Notes: generated from the sequence alone by a model not told the origin. A stretch of 64,000 nt of DNA from Spongiivirga citrea (GCF_010671565.1 NZ_JAABOQ010000002.1:434001-498000); one strand, 5' to 3'; positions 19,100-28,407 are shown, counted from the first letter of the stretch. Numbers and translations: made by a program.

Positions 19100-20365
19100 A
19101 TGAAAAAATTCGCACTTCTAATCGCTTTAGTTTTTACAGCACCAATGTTTAGTGCAGTAAAAAGTACTACAACTGGTTATTACGGTTATGGTAAATCCTT
19201 TGTATTTGTTGAAGGTGGTATAACCTTTTCGGTATTCCCTGATGGTGAATTCGATTTTCAGATCTACAGAGATAATGTTATAAGCGCTGGTGTAAGCATC
19301 GGAAATACTAATATTAGTTTTAATTCAGGTTATGATTACGGACAGTATGTGCAGTATGATGACTACGGTGCTGTAATTCAGGTTGAAAACACACCTATAT
19401 ATTACGACTACTACGGTCGTGTAAATCAAATTGGTGACATATTTGTCAATTATAGAAACAACCGTGTTTCACGTGTAGGCGGATTGCGAGTATTTTACAA
19501 CCGTTACGGTGCATTTGATTATTATACAGGATATATCAATGTATTCAATAGAAGTTATGTATATAGACCTTATTTCGATTTCTTCGCTAGACCTCGATTA
19601 GATTTGTGTCTTGTAAACTATAGACCGTATAGAAGATACTATACTCCTATTCGATATACATATTACAGACCTTATAGAAATAACTTTAGAAGATCATACT
19701 ATAACGTAGGGCGTGAAGCTAGATTTGCAAACAACAACGGAAGAAGATCTATCTACAGAAACGATAGAAGAGTTACTAGAAGAAATGACGTAGCTTTCAA
19801 TAGCAGAAGAGGAACTAACGCTAGATCAAACAGAAGTGGTGTTTCAAGAAGAGGAGCTACTACGACTCGATCAAACAGAAATGCAGTTTCTAGAAGAGGG
19901 AACAATAACAGCGCCGTTACTCGCAGAGGTACAACGACAAGAAGTAACAATTCAGTTTCAAGAAGAGGAGCTTCTACAAATAGAAATAGCGGGAATACGA
20001 TTTCTAGAAGAAGCACAAACAATAGTGTAAGAAGAAGTTCGACCACTTCAAAAAGATCAAGTGGTGTTAACAGATCATCATCAAACACAAGAAGAAATTC
20101 TAGTGCTACTGCTCAAAGAAGTAGTAATAAAAGGAATCAATCAGTAAGAAGAAGTAGTTCTTCTAACCGTTCGGCATCTGTTAGTAGATCAAGTGGTTCT
20201 AAAAGATCATCAACAATAAGAACAGCGCCTCAAAAACGTTCACGAAGCAGCGTTAGTCGATCATCATCAAGTCGACCAAAAGCTTCAACAAAAAGAAGTA
20301 GCTCATCTAGAAAAAGTTCTTCAACAAGAAGTTCATCTAGTAGAAGCAGAAGAGCTAGAAGCTAA
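19100..20365 (+). CDS. Exported Tyr-rich protein with a long Arg/Ser-rich tail
   Basis: The 421-aa protein has a signal peptide (about 1-19). A Gly/Tyr/Asn-rich region (20-165) has repeated turns such as YYDYYGRVNQIGDI and NRYGAFDYYTGYIN. A Tyr/Arg-rich linker (165-205) follows. The last 210 residues are almost only Arg, Ser, Asn and Thr, with loose repeats of the type SRRGxxxRSN and later KRSS/SSSR. The net charge is strongly positive. This could bind DNA, polysaccharide or acidic surface polymers outside the cell, but nothing proves it. I know of similar unnamed flavobacterial proteins but not their function. A sigma-54-like promoter lies just upstream and a strong terminator just downstream. 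Confidence 0.7.
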   Translation: MKKFALLIALVFTAPMFSAVKSTTTGYYGYGKSFVFVEGGITFSVFPDGEFDFQIYRDNVISAGVSIGNTNISFNSGYDYGQYVQYDDYGAVIQVENTPIYYDYYGRVNQIGDIFVNYRNNRVSRVGGLRVFYNRYGAFDYYTGYINVFNRSYVYRPYFDFFARPRLDLCLVNYRPYRRYYTPIRYTYYRPYRNNFRRSYYNVGREARFANNNGRRSIYRNDRRVTRRNDVAFNSRRGTNARSNRSGVSRRGATTTRSNRNAVSRRGNNNSAVTRRGTTTRSNNSVSRRGASTNRNSGNTISRRSTNNSVRRSSTTSKRSSGVNRSSSNTRRNSSATAQRSSNKRNQSVRRSSSSNRSASVSRSSGSKRSSTIRTAPQKRSRSSVSRSSSSRPKASTKRSSSSRKSSSTRSSSSRSRRARS

Positions 20366-20406
20366 CAGCTTTTGGATTATTTGAATTAGTTAGTAAATCA
20401 AAGTTT

Positions 20407-20442
20407 GCGCTCTCGAATTAGTCACTCGAGGGCGCTTTTTTT
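20407..20442 (+). terminator. Rho-independent terminator after the Arg/Ser-rich gene
   Basis: A GC-rich 10-base stem (20407-20416 with 20426-20435, one G-T pair) is followed by seven Ts. The 3' end of the convergent flippase gene (stop at 20418-20420) lies inside the hairpin. Confidence 0.9.
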
Positions 20443-21890
20443 ATATACTTATTAAGTACGGTGTTAATGTCAGGCGACACTTCAAACTTGTAAATTAAAC
20501 TAAGGTATATAAATCCTACAATGACTGATTTCAAAAAGATATTTACTATCGGATGAAAATCAAAATTCCAGAAATAAAACAGTCCGCTAAAGGCCATTAA
20601 CATTGCTAAAATTATTAGCTGTGTGTTTTGGAAAGGATGCATTTTAAACGACTTCCAAACCACCAGTACTTTAATAATATTATAAATAGTAAGCGACAGC
20701 AAAGTCGCTACAGCCGCTCCATTAATTCCCATTTTTGGTATTAGTATCCAATTAAATATAATAGTACAAATGGCTAGCGCCACACCAAGAAACAAAACTG
20801 TCCTGTAGTATTTTGAGTTGTACAAAATGCTGGTGCTATTACCCATCACATTGTCCATCAATTTTGCCACTCCAATTAAAATAACAACAATTACTCCTTG
20901 TTTATAGGCCGGATCGATAAATTCATATAGCTGATCTATATTTAAAATAATCAGTAGAAATATCAACCCTCCAACTGTAAAAAGATTTAATGAAGTTTTA
21001 CGGTAGAGAGAATGCAATCCATTAAAATCATTTTTATTAATAAGTTCTGCTGTTAATGGATGGGTTATTTGACTCATTGCTCTATTGGGTACCACAATTA
21101 CCATCGCCACAAAGGTTGCTACCCCATAATAAGCCACATTGCCAAGACCTTCTTTTAAAATGCCAATCATTTGCTTATCAATTTCCAAAAGAACAATCAC
21201 AACAGATCCTGCTAAAACAATAAAGCTGGCATATCGAATAATCTCATTCATATTCGTTGGCAACTTCAATGAAAATGATGGAATTTTCAAATAAAAAGCA
21301 TACCACATAATCACAACTGCCCTAAGCAAATAGACAAGTCCTAAACTTATTAGAAACTGCTCTTTGTTGATATATTCAAAATAAACAAATAGCAGTAAGA
21401 TGCAGACGCATACCCGTGCAAAAATCTCTTTCATCACGTTACCAAACACACTTTTCAAATGCACTTTACACCAAGCGTAAAACACCTCGAAGTAAGCCAT
21501 AGCAAAGCCTATGAGATATATTAAATATGTATATGGTTTGATGAGCTCATTTTTGATGGACAACCAATTAGCTATCTCTTCTCTAAAAAAATGAAACAAT
21601 AAAGCGGACGGTATAATAATGAGCAATGGCATTAGTAACATCCAGCCCAAAAAGCCCTGCTGCTCCTGCCCTGTCTTATGAGTACTATAAAATTTGATCG
21701 TAGTATCTTGAATCCCGAATGATAGTAGTGGTTGTAAGATCAAGGCACCTGCGAGAATAAACATAACCAAACCAAAATACTCCTCCCCTAAAAAACTGGT
21801 ATATAAAAACAAGGTGTTCACTGCACCAAATGCAAAACCAACATAGGTGGTAAGCATATTTTTAAACGATTGGTTTAGTACAATACCCAT
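20418..21890 (-). CDS. Polysaccharide flippase (MATE/Wzx-like)
   Basis: The 490-aa protein has about 12-14 hydrophobic helices and the general layout of oligosaccharide flippases of the MOP superfamily, which move lipid-linked sugars across the inner membrane. The N-terminal region FAFGAVNTLFLYTSFLGEEYFG is in keeping with this group. It is the last gene of a three-gene operon: the upstream glycosyltransferase stop codon starts one base from this gene's start codon. The cargo is probably the same glycan the operon's GT4 enzyme works on. Confidence 0.87.
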   Translation of the reverse strand: MGIVLNQSFKNMLTTYVGFAFGAVNTLFLYTSFLGEEYFGLVMFILAGALILQPLLSFGIQDTTIKFYSTHKTGQEQQGFLGWMLLMPLLIIIPSALLFHFFREEIANWLSIKNELIKPYTYLIYLIGFAMAYFEVFYAWCKVHLKSVFGNVMKEIFARVCVCILLLFVYFEYINKEQFLISLGLVYLLRAVVIMWYAFYLKIPSFSLKLPTNMNEIIRYASFIVLAGSVVIVLLEIDKQMIGILKEGLGNVAYYGVATFVAMVIVVPNRAMSQITHPLTAELINKNDFNGLHSLYRKTSLNLFTVGGLIFLLIILNIDQLYEFIDPAYKQGVIVVILIGVAKLMDNVMGNSTSILYNSKYYRTVLFLGVALAICTIIFNWILIPKMGINGAAVATLLSLTIYNIIKVLVVWKSFKMHPFQNTQLIILAMLMAFSGLFYFWNFDFHPIVNIFLKSVIVGFIYLSLIYKFEVSPDINTVLNKYIKKAPSSD

Positions 21891-23165
21891 TTAAAGTAGT
21901 TCAGCGAGTTTTGCGGTTAAGTTACGACGATGGTATTTATCGATATGAATACTCTCACTTTCTAACGTTCCCATCTTATATTTCTTGTAAAGCTTTTTGA
22001 TCGCGTCTTTTATTTCTTGTTTCTGTTGATGTGCATAAAACTCACCGCTTTTAGTTTCTTCAATAATTTTCTGAATATCTGCTCCTTTTGGTCCAATAGC
22101 CAAAATAGGTCGTTTCGCAGAAAGGTATTCAAACAACTTTCCAGCAATAATGCCTTTTGTTTCTTCGGAATCGATTTCAAGCAATAACAAGACCTGGCTC
22201 TTTACTTGCAATTTTCTTGCCTCCTGATGACTTACATAACCCAACATCTTTATATGGTTGACCAAACCATAATCCTCCATACTTTGAATAACAGACTCGC
22301 TTACTTTACCAGCAATTTGAATAGAAACATCATTAGCAAACTCCGCATCATCTATGATCAGTTCTTCAATGGCCTGCCATAATATCTCAGGATTTCGAGC
22401 ACTTAATAACGACCCGATATGAGAAATTGTAAACTTTGCATCTAATGCTCCATCTAACACTTCCATATCTTCATAACCATTGGTAATAACACTTATCGGT
22501 CTTTGTGTAATTGCCTCGAACTCATTTTTTGTTTGAAAACTAGTTACAATCAATCCATCAGCATTGTTTAGCACATCTGACTCGAGTTTTTTATGCTTTC
22601 GTTGAGACGAAGCGGTCAATTTTAATTGATCATGATAGCCTATGGTAGTCCAAGGGTCACGAAAATCTGCAAGCCATTTTATATTGAGTTTTTTCTTAAG
22701 CTGGAGTCCGATTAAGTGAACGCTATGAGGTGGTCCAGTAGTAATAACTGTATCTATATTTTCTTCTTTCAGATAGGTGTTTAAGAACTTAACTGATGGT
22801 TTTACCCAATACTTTCTTGCATCTGGAATAAAAAAATTCCCTCGTATAAAAAGCAATACGCGCTCAACAAACGATTGTTTTTTATCCTGAATAATACCCG
22901 AACTTATTTGAGATGTTTTCTTTTTCGATAGAACCTTTGCAAAACCATAAGGCTCAAAAATAGGATGTTTTAGTACTGTTATCCCTTTTGGAATCTCATT
23001 TAGCATGGATTCATCTATAATGGGATACGTCGGATTTTCTGGAATGAAAACTACGGTATCAATATTAAACTCTTGTAAGTATGTAGCAAATTTAAGCCAT
23101 CGTTGCACTCCTGGCCCTCCAGCTGGCGGCCAATAATAGGTTAAAATCAGAACTCGCTTATTCAT
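21891..23165 (-). CDS. Family 4 glycosyltransferase (GT-B fold)
   Basis: The 424-aa protein begins RVLILTYYWPPAGGPGVQRW, the typical glycine-rich start of GT4 enzymes. It has a central WLADFRDPW motif and a donor-site region with GSLLSARNPE and later LEYLSAKRPILAIGP, where the GT4 Glu-rich motif is expected. It should transfer a sugar from a nucleotide donor in making a surface glycan. It lies between the YfhO-like gene (11 bases upstream) and the flippase (no gap). Confidence 0.88.
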   Translation of the reverse strand: MNKRVLILTYYWPPAGGPGVQRWLKFATYLQEFNIDTVVFIPENPTYPIIDESMLNEIPKGITVLKHPIFEPYGFAKVLSKKKTSQISSGIIQDKKQSFVERVLLFIRGNFFIPDARKYWVKPSVKFLNTYLKEENIDTVITTGPPHSVHLIGLQLKKKLNIKWLADFRDPWTTIGYHDQLKLTASSQRKHKKLESDVLNNADGLIVTSFQTKNEFEAITQRPISVITNGYEDMEVLDGALDAKFTISHIGSLLSARNPEILWQAIEELIIDDAEFANDVSIQIAGKVSESVIQSMEDYGLVNHIKMLGYVSHQEARKLQVKSQVLLLLEIDSEETKGIIAGKLFEYLSAKRPILAIGPKGADIQKIIEETKSGEFYAHQQKQEIKDAIKKLYKKYKMGTLESESIHIDKYHRRNLTAKLAELL

Positions 23166-23176
23166 ACAAAGCGAAT

Positions 23177-25609
23177 TTAAGCAAGTTTTCCCTTTTTAAA
23201 TTCAATATAAAGACCGCCTGCAACTATTAGCAGAAAAATTAATGATCCTGCCAATGCTATAGTACTTCCTGTTTTTACTACTTGAGGTTCGAATTTAAAT
23301 TCAATCGTATGCTCTCCTTTTGGTATTTCGCATCCCCTAAGCACGTAATTTACTTTAACATGAGGTATGAGTTTACCATCGACATAAACATTCCATCCAT
23401 CTTCATAGTACATTTCGGAAAAAACAGCAAATTGCCGGCTTGTCGTACTTGCTTTATAAGTAAGGTGATCCGGCTTGTATTTTGTTAATTCAATCCTATC
23501 TTCTGCTGTCGGATTAAATGTGCTTCCTCCAATAAGCGATTTTTTATTGACTATCGCGTTGGTCTTCAAATTGGTCGAATCCAATAATTGCATTTCTTCA
23601 TCTGCCGTATCTACCCAGATAATGTTATTTATGAACCAGACGTTGCCGTAAGCTTGTTCGTTTTGCATCACCTGATCTTCACCGCCGATGATATACTTTA
23701 CATTCAGCATATTAATCACCTGGGTGTTCTGTTTGCTTATGTAAAAATCGAATAACTCTTGATACCTGCCTGGCTTGGCCGCATGATATCCCCAAAGGGA
23801 ATTATGGAAATAACTGGCACGCGAGGCTCCGTCTGTAACATCGAATACACGATAATGGCTATCGTCTTTCAAAATTTCCTGGTCTGCAGCGGTCGCTGAA
23901 AATGGTTTGTTCACTTGTCTCGCGCTTACAAAATTCTCTTCGTTTACGTAGCGCATGTCTACACCAACTAAATCAAAAAGTATTAAGCCTCCTAATGCAA
24001 TTATCGCAATATTAGATTGTAGTTTTTCCTTTAAAAACAACCATAAAACGCCACCAGATAGTAGTACAAGAATTAGGCTCCTAAGTACATCACTACTGTA
24101 CATCGCTTTTCTATCAGCAGATAAGGCATTTATAAAATCGCCGCCTAATTGCTGGGCAAAATCCTTCCCAAATCGCTGCACAAAATAAGCGTCGTTATCG
24201 GTTTCAAAACTTAGAGAACCTTTGAATAACAACAGCAAAATGGCTGCTCCAGCAGTAATTCCGACTGCATAGATAAGCGACTTAGTCTTTTTAGATATAT
24301 CTATTTCTTTATTAAATAGCCTAGCTAAGCCTAATGCTCCCAATACAGGAACACATAATTCTAAAATCACTTGAATAGAAGTAACCGCTCTAAACTTGTT
24401 ATATAGGGGGAAATAATCAATAAAGAAATAGCTTAAAAAAGCCATGTTCTTACCGTATGATAGTAAAAGGGATAGCAAAGCCCCAAATAATAACCACCAC
24501 TTAAGCCGTCCTTTTACCAAGAATAAGCCTAATACAAACAAGAACAACATAACAGCACCTACATAAGCTGGGCCCGATGTTCCTGGCTGTTCTCCCCAAT
24601 AGGTTGGTGTTTGAGCTGCTAGTTCTGTTGCCTGCGAGCGAGGCGCTCCAGCTTGCTTCAACCAAAAATCATAAGTTTCTGATGTTTTATCAAGCACCTC
24701 ATAACTCGCCCCGCCCATCAAACGTGATGCGAAGAGATTCAAACTTTCAAAAATCCCATAATTGTATTCTAAAATATAGTCTTTATCTAACCCGTCTGTA
24801 ACTTCTTTCTTGCTTCCATCTTCGGCTATAGTAAGTTCACTTTTACCTCGAGTACTAGTATCAGCATATTGTTTTGTTGCCATTAGCGGTGTGGCATTCA
24901 TCAAGAGGGAAATGACTACAGCTGCGGATAAAACCCCAACAGTCTTAAAGAAGTGTGGTAATTCTTTTTTCTTAAAAGCGTCAATTAAAAAGACAGCACC
25001 AAGCACTAAAACCAATAGCAACAGATAATAAGTCATTTGATAATGGTTTGCATGAATTTGCAAGCCCATTCCTACTGCTGTTAAAATCCCACCCCAGAGA
25101 TATTTCTTTCTGAACGCCAGCAAAATTCCGGCTAAAACTAGTGGCATATAGCCAATAGCATGTGCTTTTGCATTATGGCCAGCTTCTAATATGACTAATA
25201 GATAGGTAGAAAAACCAAAGGCCAGTGCACCAAGTATTGCTAATCGCCAATCGATTTTTAATACTAATAAAAGTATATAGCAAGAAAAGAAATAAACGAA
25301 TAAGTAGTCGGCTGGGCGCGGCAGAAAACGAATCAATCTGTCAACTGCTTTTATATAATCGTGAGGATAACGTGCCCCTAATTGATATGTTGGCATTCCG
25401 CCGAAGGCACTATCCGTCCAATACAATTCTTCACCAGGATAATCTTCGCGATAATCCAATTGCTTTTGAGACATCCCCTTACTCCAAACAATATCACTCT
25501 GATACATTTGTTTTCCTTGTAAAACGGGACGAAAATATGCTAATGCAATTGCAATAAATCCGATAAGAACTAATAAGTGTGGTAAGAGTTTCTTAAGATG
25601 TTGTATCAT
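23177..25609 (-). CDS. YfhO-family membrane protein
   Basis: The 810-aa protein has about 12-14 membrane helices and a long extracytoplasmic segment near the C-terminus (about 545-770), ended by a last helix. It matches YfhO-type proteins, which resemble GT-C glycosyltransferases and are linked to glycosylation of wall or lipid-anchored polymers. The N-terminal loop YFRPVLQGKQMYQSDI has the acidic residue placed as in GT-C enzymes. It is the first gene of an operon with a GT4 transferase and a flippase, which supports a role in polysaccharide assembly. I see no clear promoter in the 160 bases upstream. Confidence 0.87.
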   Translation of the reverse strand: MIQHLKKLLPHLLVLIGFIAIALAYFRPVLQGKQMYQSDIVWSKGMSQKQLDYREDYPGEELYWTDSAFGGMPTYQLGARYPHDYIKAVDRLIRFLPRPADYLFVYFFSCYILLLVLKIDWRLAILGALAFGFSTYLLVILEAGHNAKAHAIGYMPLVLAGILLAFRKKYLWGGILTAVGMGLQIHANHYQMTYYLLLLVLVLGAVFLIDAFKKKELPHFFKTVGVLSAAVVISLLMNATPLMATKQYADTSTRGKSELTIAEDGSKKEVTDGLDKDYILEYNYGIFESLNLFASRLMGGASYEVLDKTSETYDFWLKQAGAPRSQATELAAQTPTYWGEQPGTSGPAYVGAVMLFLFVLGLFLVKGRLKWWLLFGALLSLLLSYGKNMAFLSYFFIDYFPLYNKFRAVTSIQVILELCVPVLGALGLARLFNKEIDISKKTKSLIYAVGITAGAAILLLLFKGSLSFETDNDAYFVQRFGKDFAQQLGGDFINALSADRKAMYSSDVLRSLILVLLSGGVLWLFLKEKLQSNIAIIALGGLILFDLVGVDMRYVNEENFVSARQVNKPFSATAADQEILKDDSHYRVFDVTDGASRASYFHNSLWGYHAAKPGRYQELFDFYISKQNTQVINMLNVKYIIGGEDQVMQNEQAYGNVWFINNIIWVDTADEEMQLLDSTNLKTNAIVNKKSLIGGSTFNPTAEDRIELTKYKPDHLTYKASTTSRQFAVFSEMYYEDGWNVYVDGKLIPHVKVNYVLRGCEIPKGEHTIEFKFEPQVVKTGSTIALAGSLIFLLIVAGGLYIEFKKGKLA

Positions 25610-25734
25610 TAAGTATATGGTTGGTTAACGTAATATTGAAGATGGTCTTTATTTATTTAAAAATATATTGTAAACCAAAAATACATTTCTTAGTCGACTT
25701 TATTTTTCGAGATTGGCTTTTGAGTCCAGCTTAG

Positions 25735-25768
25735 AAACTGCTAACTGCGACTGCAAACTGAATACTTA
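25735..25768. repeat. Short intergenic repeat of the ACTGC type
   Basis: The segment is a string of ACTG/AACTGC units. It shares the 12-mer AAACTGCTAACT exactly with the spacer at 45407-45418, and related words occur at 61215-61240. It lies directly behind the DUF4834 gene. Confidence 0.5.
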
Positions 25769-25770
25769 GT

Positions 25771-26028
25771 TTACTCTAGCTCTTCAAAATCAACGTACTC
25801 ACCCACCTTTTTATTTGATTCCTTAGTAGTTTCTGGAGCTTTATCGATACTTACTTCACCTTCAGGTCGAACCTGTCGCTGTGGGCGCTGCTGATTGAAT
25901 TGTTGAGAAAATTTCTTTTCCATCTTCTTGGCAGCAGATTTCATTATCATCGGTCCAAAAAGCTTCGAAAAAATCTTGAAGCCATAATAAACCAGCAGAA
26001 TAATTAATATGGTGCGTAATAATTGCAT
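25771..26028 (-). CDS. DUF4834-type small membrane protein
   Basis: The 85-aa protein has one N-terminal membrane helix (about 4-25), a basic stretch (AAKKMEKKF), a Gln/Arg-rich linker and an acidic end (EYVDFEELE). This layout matches the Bacteroidetes family DUF4834, of unknown function. It appears to be transcribed alone from a promoter at 26075-26107. Confidence 0.75.
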   Translation of the reverse strand: MQLLRTILIILLVYYGFKIFSKLFGPMIMKSAAKKMEKKFSQQFNQQRPQRQVRPEGEVSIDKAPETTKESNKKVGEYVDFEELE

Positions 26029-26074
26029 TAAATAAAAGTTTGTAAACTAAGGTTTTCGCTTAAATGTTAAAAAA

Positions 26075-26107
26075 CAAAAATACAACAGCAGCCTAGCAAA
26101 AATCAAA
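26075..26107 (-). promoter_or_regulatory. Bacteroidota-type promoter of the DUF4834 gene
   Basis: On the minus strand, TTTG (26104-26107) and TATTTTTG (26075-26082) are 21 bases apart, close to the phylum pattern. The start codon lies about 47 bases downstream. Confidence 0.5.
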
Positions 26108-26148
26108 AAATCATCTTAAATATTTATATTTACCACAAAGCTTATATT

Positions 26149-27120
26149 ATGCGCCTACTATTCAGCCTCATTACCTTACTCAGTACTCTCCCCATTTTAG
26201 CTCAATATACCGAGGTTATTAATAGTAACCGACCTGGTGTTTCTAAAAGTCCTTTTTCTGTTGGAACAGGAGTTCTTCAATTTGAAGGAGGATTTCAATA
26301 TCGCAAAATTGATCATGAACTACGTCAGTTTGAAGCCACAGGATTTGATGCAAATCTTGAAATTCGATATGGCTTGCTATTAGAACAATTAGAACTAAGT
26401 GCCGAAGTAAGTTATGAGTTTAGCGACTATCTATTTCGTGCATCTGGAACGGAGTTAAACCAAAGCGGATTAAAACAAACCTTAGTCGGTGCAAAATATT
26501 TGGTTTTTGACCCATGGAAAAAGGAACAAAAACCCAATTTATATAGTTGGAATGCAAACAATAAATTTCAATGGAGGGACCTTTTACCCGCTGTTTCAAT
26601 ATTCGCAGGTGCAAATTTATATACCTCGCAGGATGCTCCCTTTACGTTTCCGAACGAATTTAGTGCTAGTCCAAGGGTAATGATCGCGACACAAAACAAC
26701 TTTTTAGGAAGATTAGTACTGGTAACCAATTTCAGTTATTCGAACATCGGACAAGATTTCCCCGAATATGGTTATGTAGTAACACTCACCCATTCCTTTA
26801 ATGGTAATTGGTCGTTGTATGTGGAAAATCAGGGAATAAAAAGTGATAATTATGCTGATGTTATTTTCAGAGGTGGATTGGCATACTTGCTAAACAGAGA
26901 TATTCAAGTAGAAGCCACTTATGGAGGGAACTTTAAAAACACACCTTTTCAAGTATTTGGAAACATTGGTATTTCGTATCGTATAGACAATCATCAAGAC
27001 AAGGAAATCAAGAATGATGATTTTGATAAAAAGACTAATAACATCGATAATAAAAAAGAAAGAAAGCGGCAGAAGGCCAAAAACTCTAAGAAAAAATTTG
27101 AGGATGATGGGGGACTTTAA
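26149..27120 (+). CDS. Outer-membrane transporter-like protein (phenol-MetA-type beta barrel)
   Basis: The 323-aa protein has a signal peptide (about 1-18, cleaved after ILA) and then NSNRPGVSKSPFSVGTGVLQ, the usual start of the 'transporter' family related to MetA-pathway outer-membrane proteins. About 12 amphipathic strands follow. The last 45 residues are a highly charged Asp/Lys/Asn-rich tail, which is unusual after a barrel and would sit in the periplasm. The substrate is unknown. A perfect 18-base palindrome overlaps its stop codon. Confidence 0.75.
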   Translation: MRLLFSLITLLSTLPILAQYTEVINSNRPGVSKSPFSVGTGVLQFEGGFQYRKIDHELRQFEATGFDANLEIRYGLLLEQLELSAEVSYEFSDYLFRASGTELNQSGLKQTLVGAKYLVFDPWKKEQKPNLYSWNANNKFQWRDLLPAVSIFAGANLYTSQDAPFTFPNEFSASPRVMIATQNNFLGRLVLVTNFSYSNIGQDFPEYGYVVTLTHSFNGNWSLYVENQGIKSDNYADVIFRGGLAYLLNRDIQVEATYGGNFKNTPFQVFGNIGISYRIDNHQDKEIKNDDFDKKTNNIDNKKERKRQKAKNSKKKFEDDGGL

Positions 27121-27205
27121 TTCTAAATTTAGAATTGTTTTCTTGCGGAGTCGACAACTATCCCGTGTATCAAATTAGGTTTCGACTGCACTCAACCTGA
27201 CATAG
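27119..27205. repeat. Composite intergenic hairpin and dispersed-repeat-like element
   Basis: The spacer starts with a perfect 18-base palindrome (27119-27136) over the stop codon of the transporter gene. Further on, TGCGGAGTCGA (27144-27154) faces TCGACTGCAC (27182-27191) in inverted order. The right half, in a GGTT...AACC frame, resembles a repeat I recall from other flavobacterial spacers; I cannot verify that here. Confidence 0.45.
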
Positions 27206-27245
27206 CTAAAAAATTTCAGACCTAATACTACCTATAAGCAACTTA

Positions 27246-28364
27246 ATGATCACCATACAAGAAGCAATTACTAAAAAGGAAAAGAAACAGTTTGTGACCT
27301 TTCCTTTTTCACTTTATAAAGACAATCCATATTGGGTGCCCCCAATCATTAATGCCGAAATAGACAGTTTTGATCCAGCAATAAATCCAGCTTTTGATAC
27401 TGCTGAAGCGCGTTTCTTTCTTGCATATCGCGATAAGAAAATTGTAGGTCGTGTTGCCGCTATTGTTAATTGGGATGAGATCAACAATCAACAAGTTAAA
27501 AAAATGCGATTTGGTTGGTTTGATATGATCGACGATATCGAGGTCACCAAAGTTTTGTTAGCCAAGGTTGAAGAAATAGGCAAGTCACATAATCTTGAGT
27601 TTTTAGAAGGCCCTGTAGGCTTTTCTAATCTAGATAAGGTTGGTGTACTTACAGAAGGATTTGACAAATTAGGTACCATGATTACTTGGTACAACCACTC
27701 TTATTATAAAGAGCATTTAGAACAACTAGGCTTTGTTAAGGAGAAAGGCTATTTAGAATGGCGTTTTCTTTTTGAAAACGTAAAACCTAAGTTTTTTGCA
27801 AGAGTAGCTGGTCTTGTAAAAAAACGTTATAACCTAAAAGCGATCAACTTTAAATCAACCAAGGAGGTTATGCCCTATGTTGATAGTATGTTCGATCTTT
27901 TTAATGAAAGTTATTCCAAGCTTTCTTCGTTTGTTGCTATAAACGAGGTTCAGAAAAAGTATTTCAAAGAAAAGTACATCAGCTTTATAGATCCAGAATT
28001 TATAAAGTATGTGGCTGATGAAAATGATAATCTCGTTGCTTTTGCAGTTACAATGCCTTCATTCTCAAAAGCTTTACAAAAATCTAAAGGAAAGTTGTTT
28101 CCGTTTGGTTTTTTACACTTTTTAAAAGCAAAAAAGAAAAATGAAGATGCCATTTTTTATCTAATTGGCGTGCATCCCGATTATCAGAACAAAGGTGTGA
28201 CTGCTATACTCTTTGAGGAGTACCACAAATCATTTACTAAACGTGGTATAAAAAACTGCATCCGCACGCCTGAGTTGGAAGAAAACATTGCCATCCAGCA
28301 ATTGTGGAAGCATTTTGATCCACATATTGCTAAAAAGCGGAGTACGTATCGCAAGGAATTGTAG
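27246..28364 (+). CDS. GNAT-fold N-acetyltransferase-like protein
   Basis: The 372-aa protein has a GNAT-like core near the C-terminus, with YLIGVHPDYQNKGVTAIL as the acetyl-CoA-binding strand and loop (about 300-318). The N-terminal part (YKDNPYWVPP...ARFFLAYRDKKIVGRVAAIVN) looks like a second, degenerate GNAT half. Homologues in flavobacteria are often named 'GTP cyclohydrolase', which the sequence does not support. The substrate is unknown. It is a single gene, convergent with the SCO cluster. Confidence 0.7.
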   Translation: MITIQEAITKKEKKQFVTFPFSLYKDNPYWVPPIINAEIDSFDPAINPAFDTAEARFFLAYRDKKIVGRVAAIVNWDEINNQQVKKMRFGWFDMIDDIEVTKVLLAKVEEIGKSHNLEFLEGPVGFSNLDKVGVLTEGFDKLGTMITWYNHSYYKEHLEQLGFVKEKGYLEWRFLFENVKPKFFARVAGLVKKRYNLKAINFKSTKEVMPYVDSMFDLFNESYSKLSSFVAINEVQKKYFKEKYISFIDPEFIKYVADENDNLVAFAVTMPSFSKALQKSKGKLFPFGFLHFLKAKKKNEDAIFYLIGVHPDYQNKGVTAILFEEYHKSFTKRGIKNCIRTPELEENIAIQQLWKHFDPHIAKKRSTYRKEL

Positions 28365-28407
28365 TCAAATTGTTATAAATAACATAGTTATACAAAATTC
28401 AAAATCG

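Noticed and set aside
19753-20088. Leu/Val-rich ORF opposite the Arg/Ser tail
   Set aside because: It is a mirror of the repetitive Arg/Ser codons on the other strand; such composition is an expected artefact.
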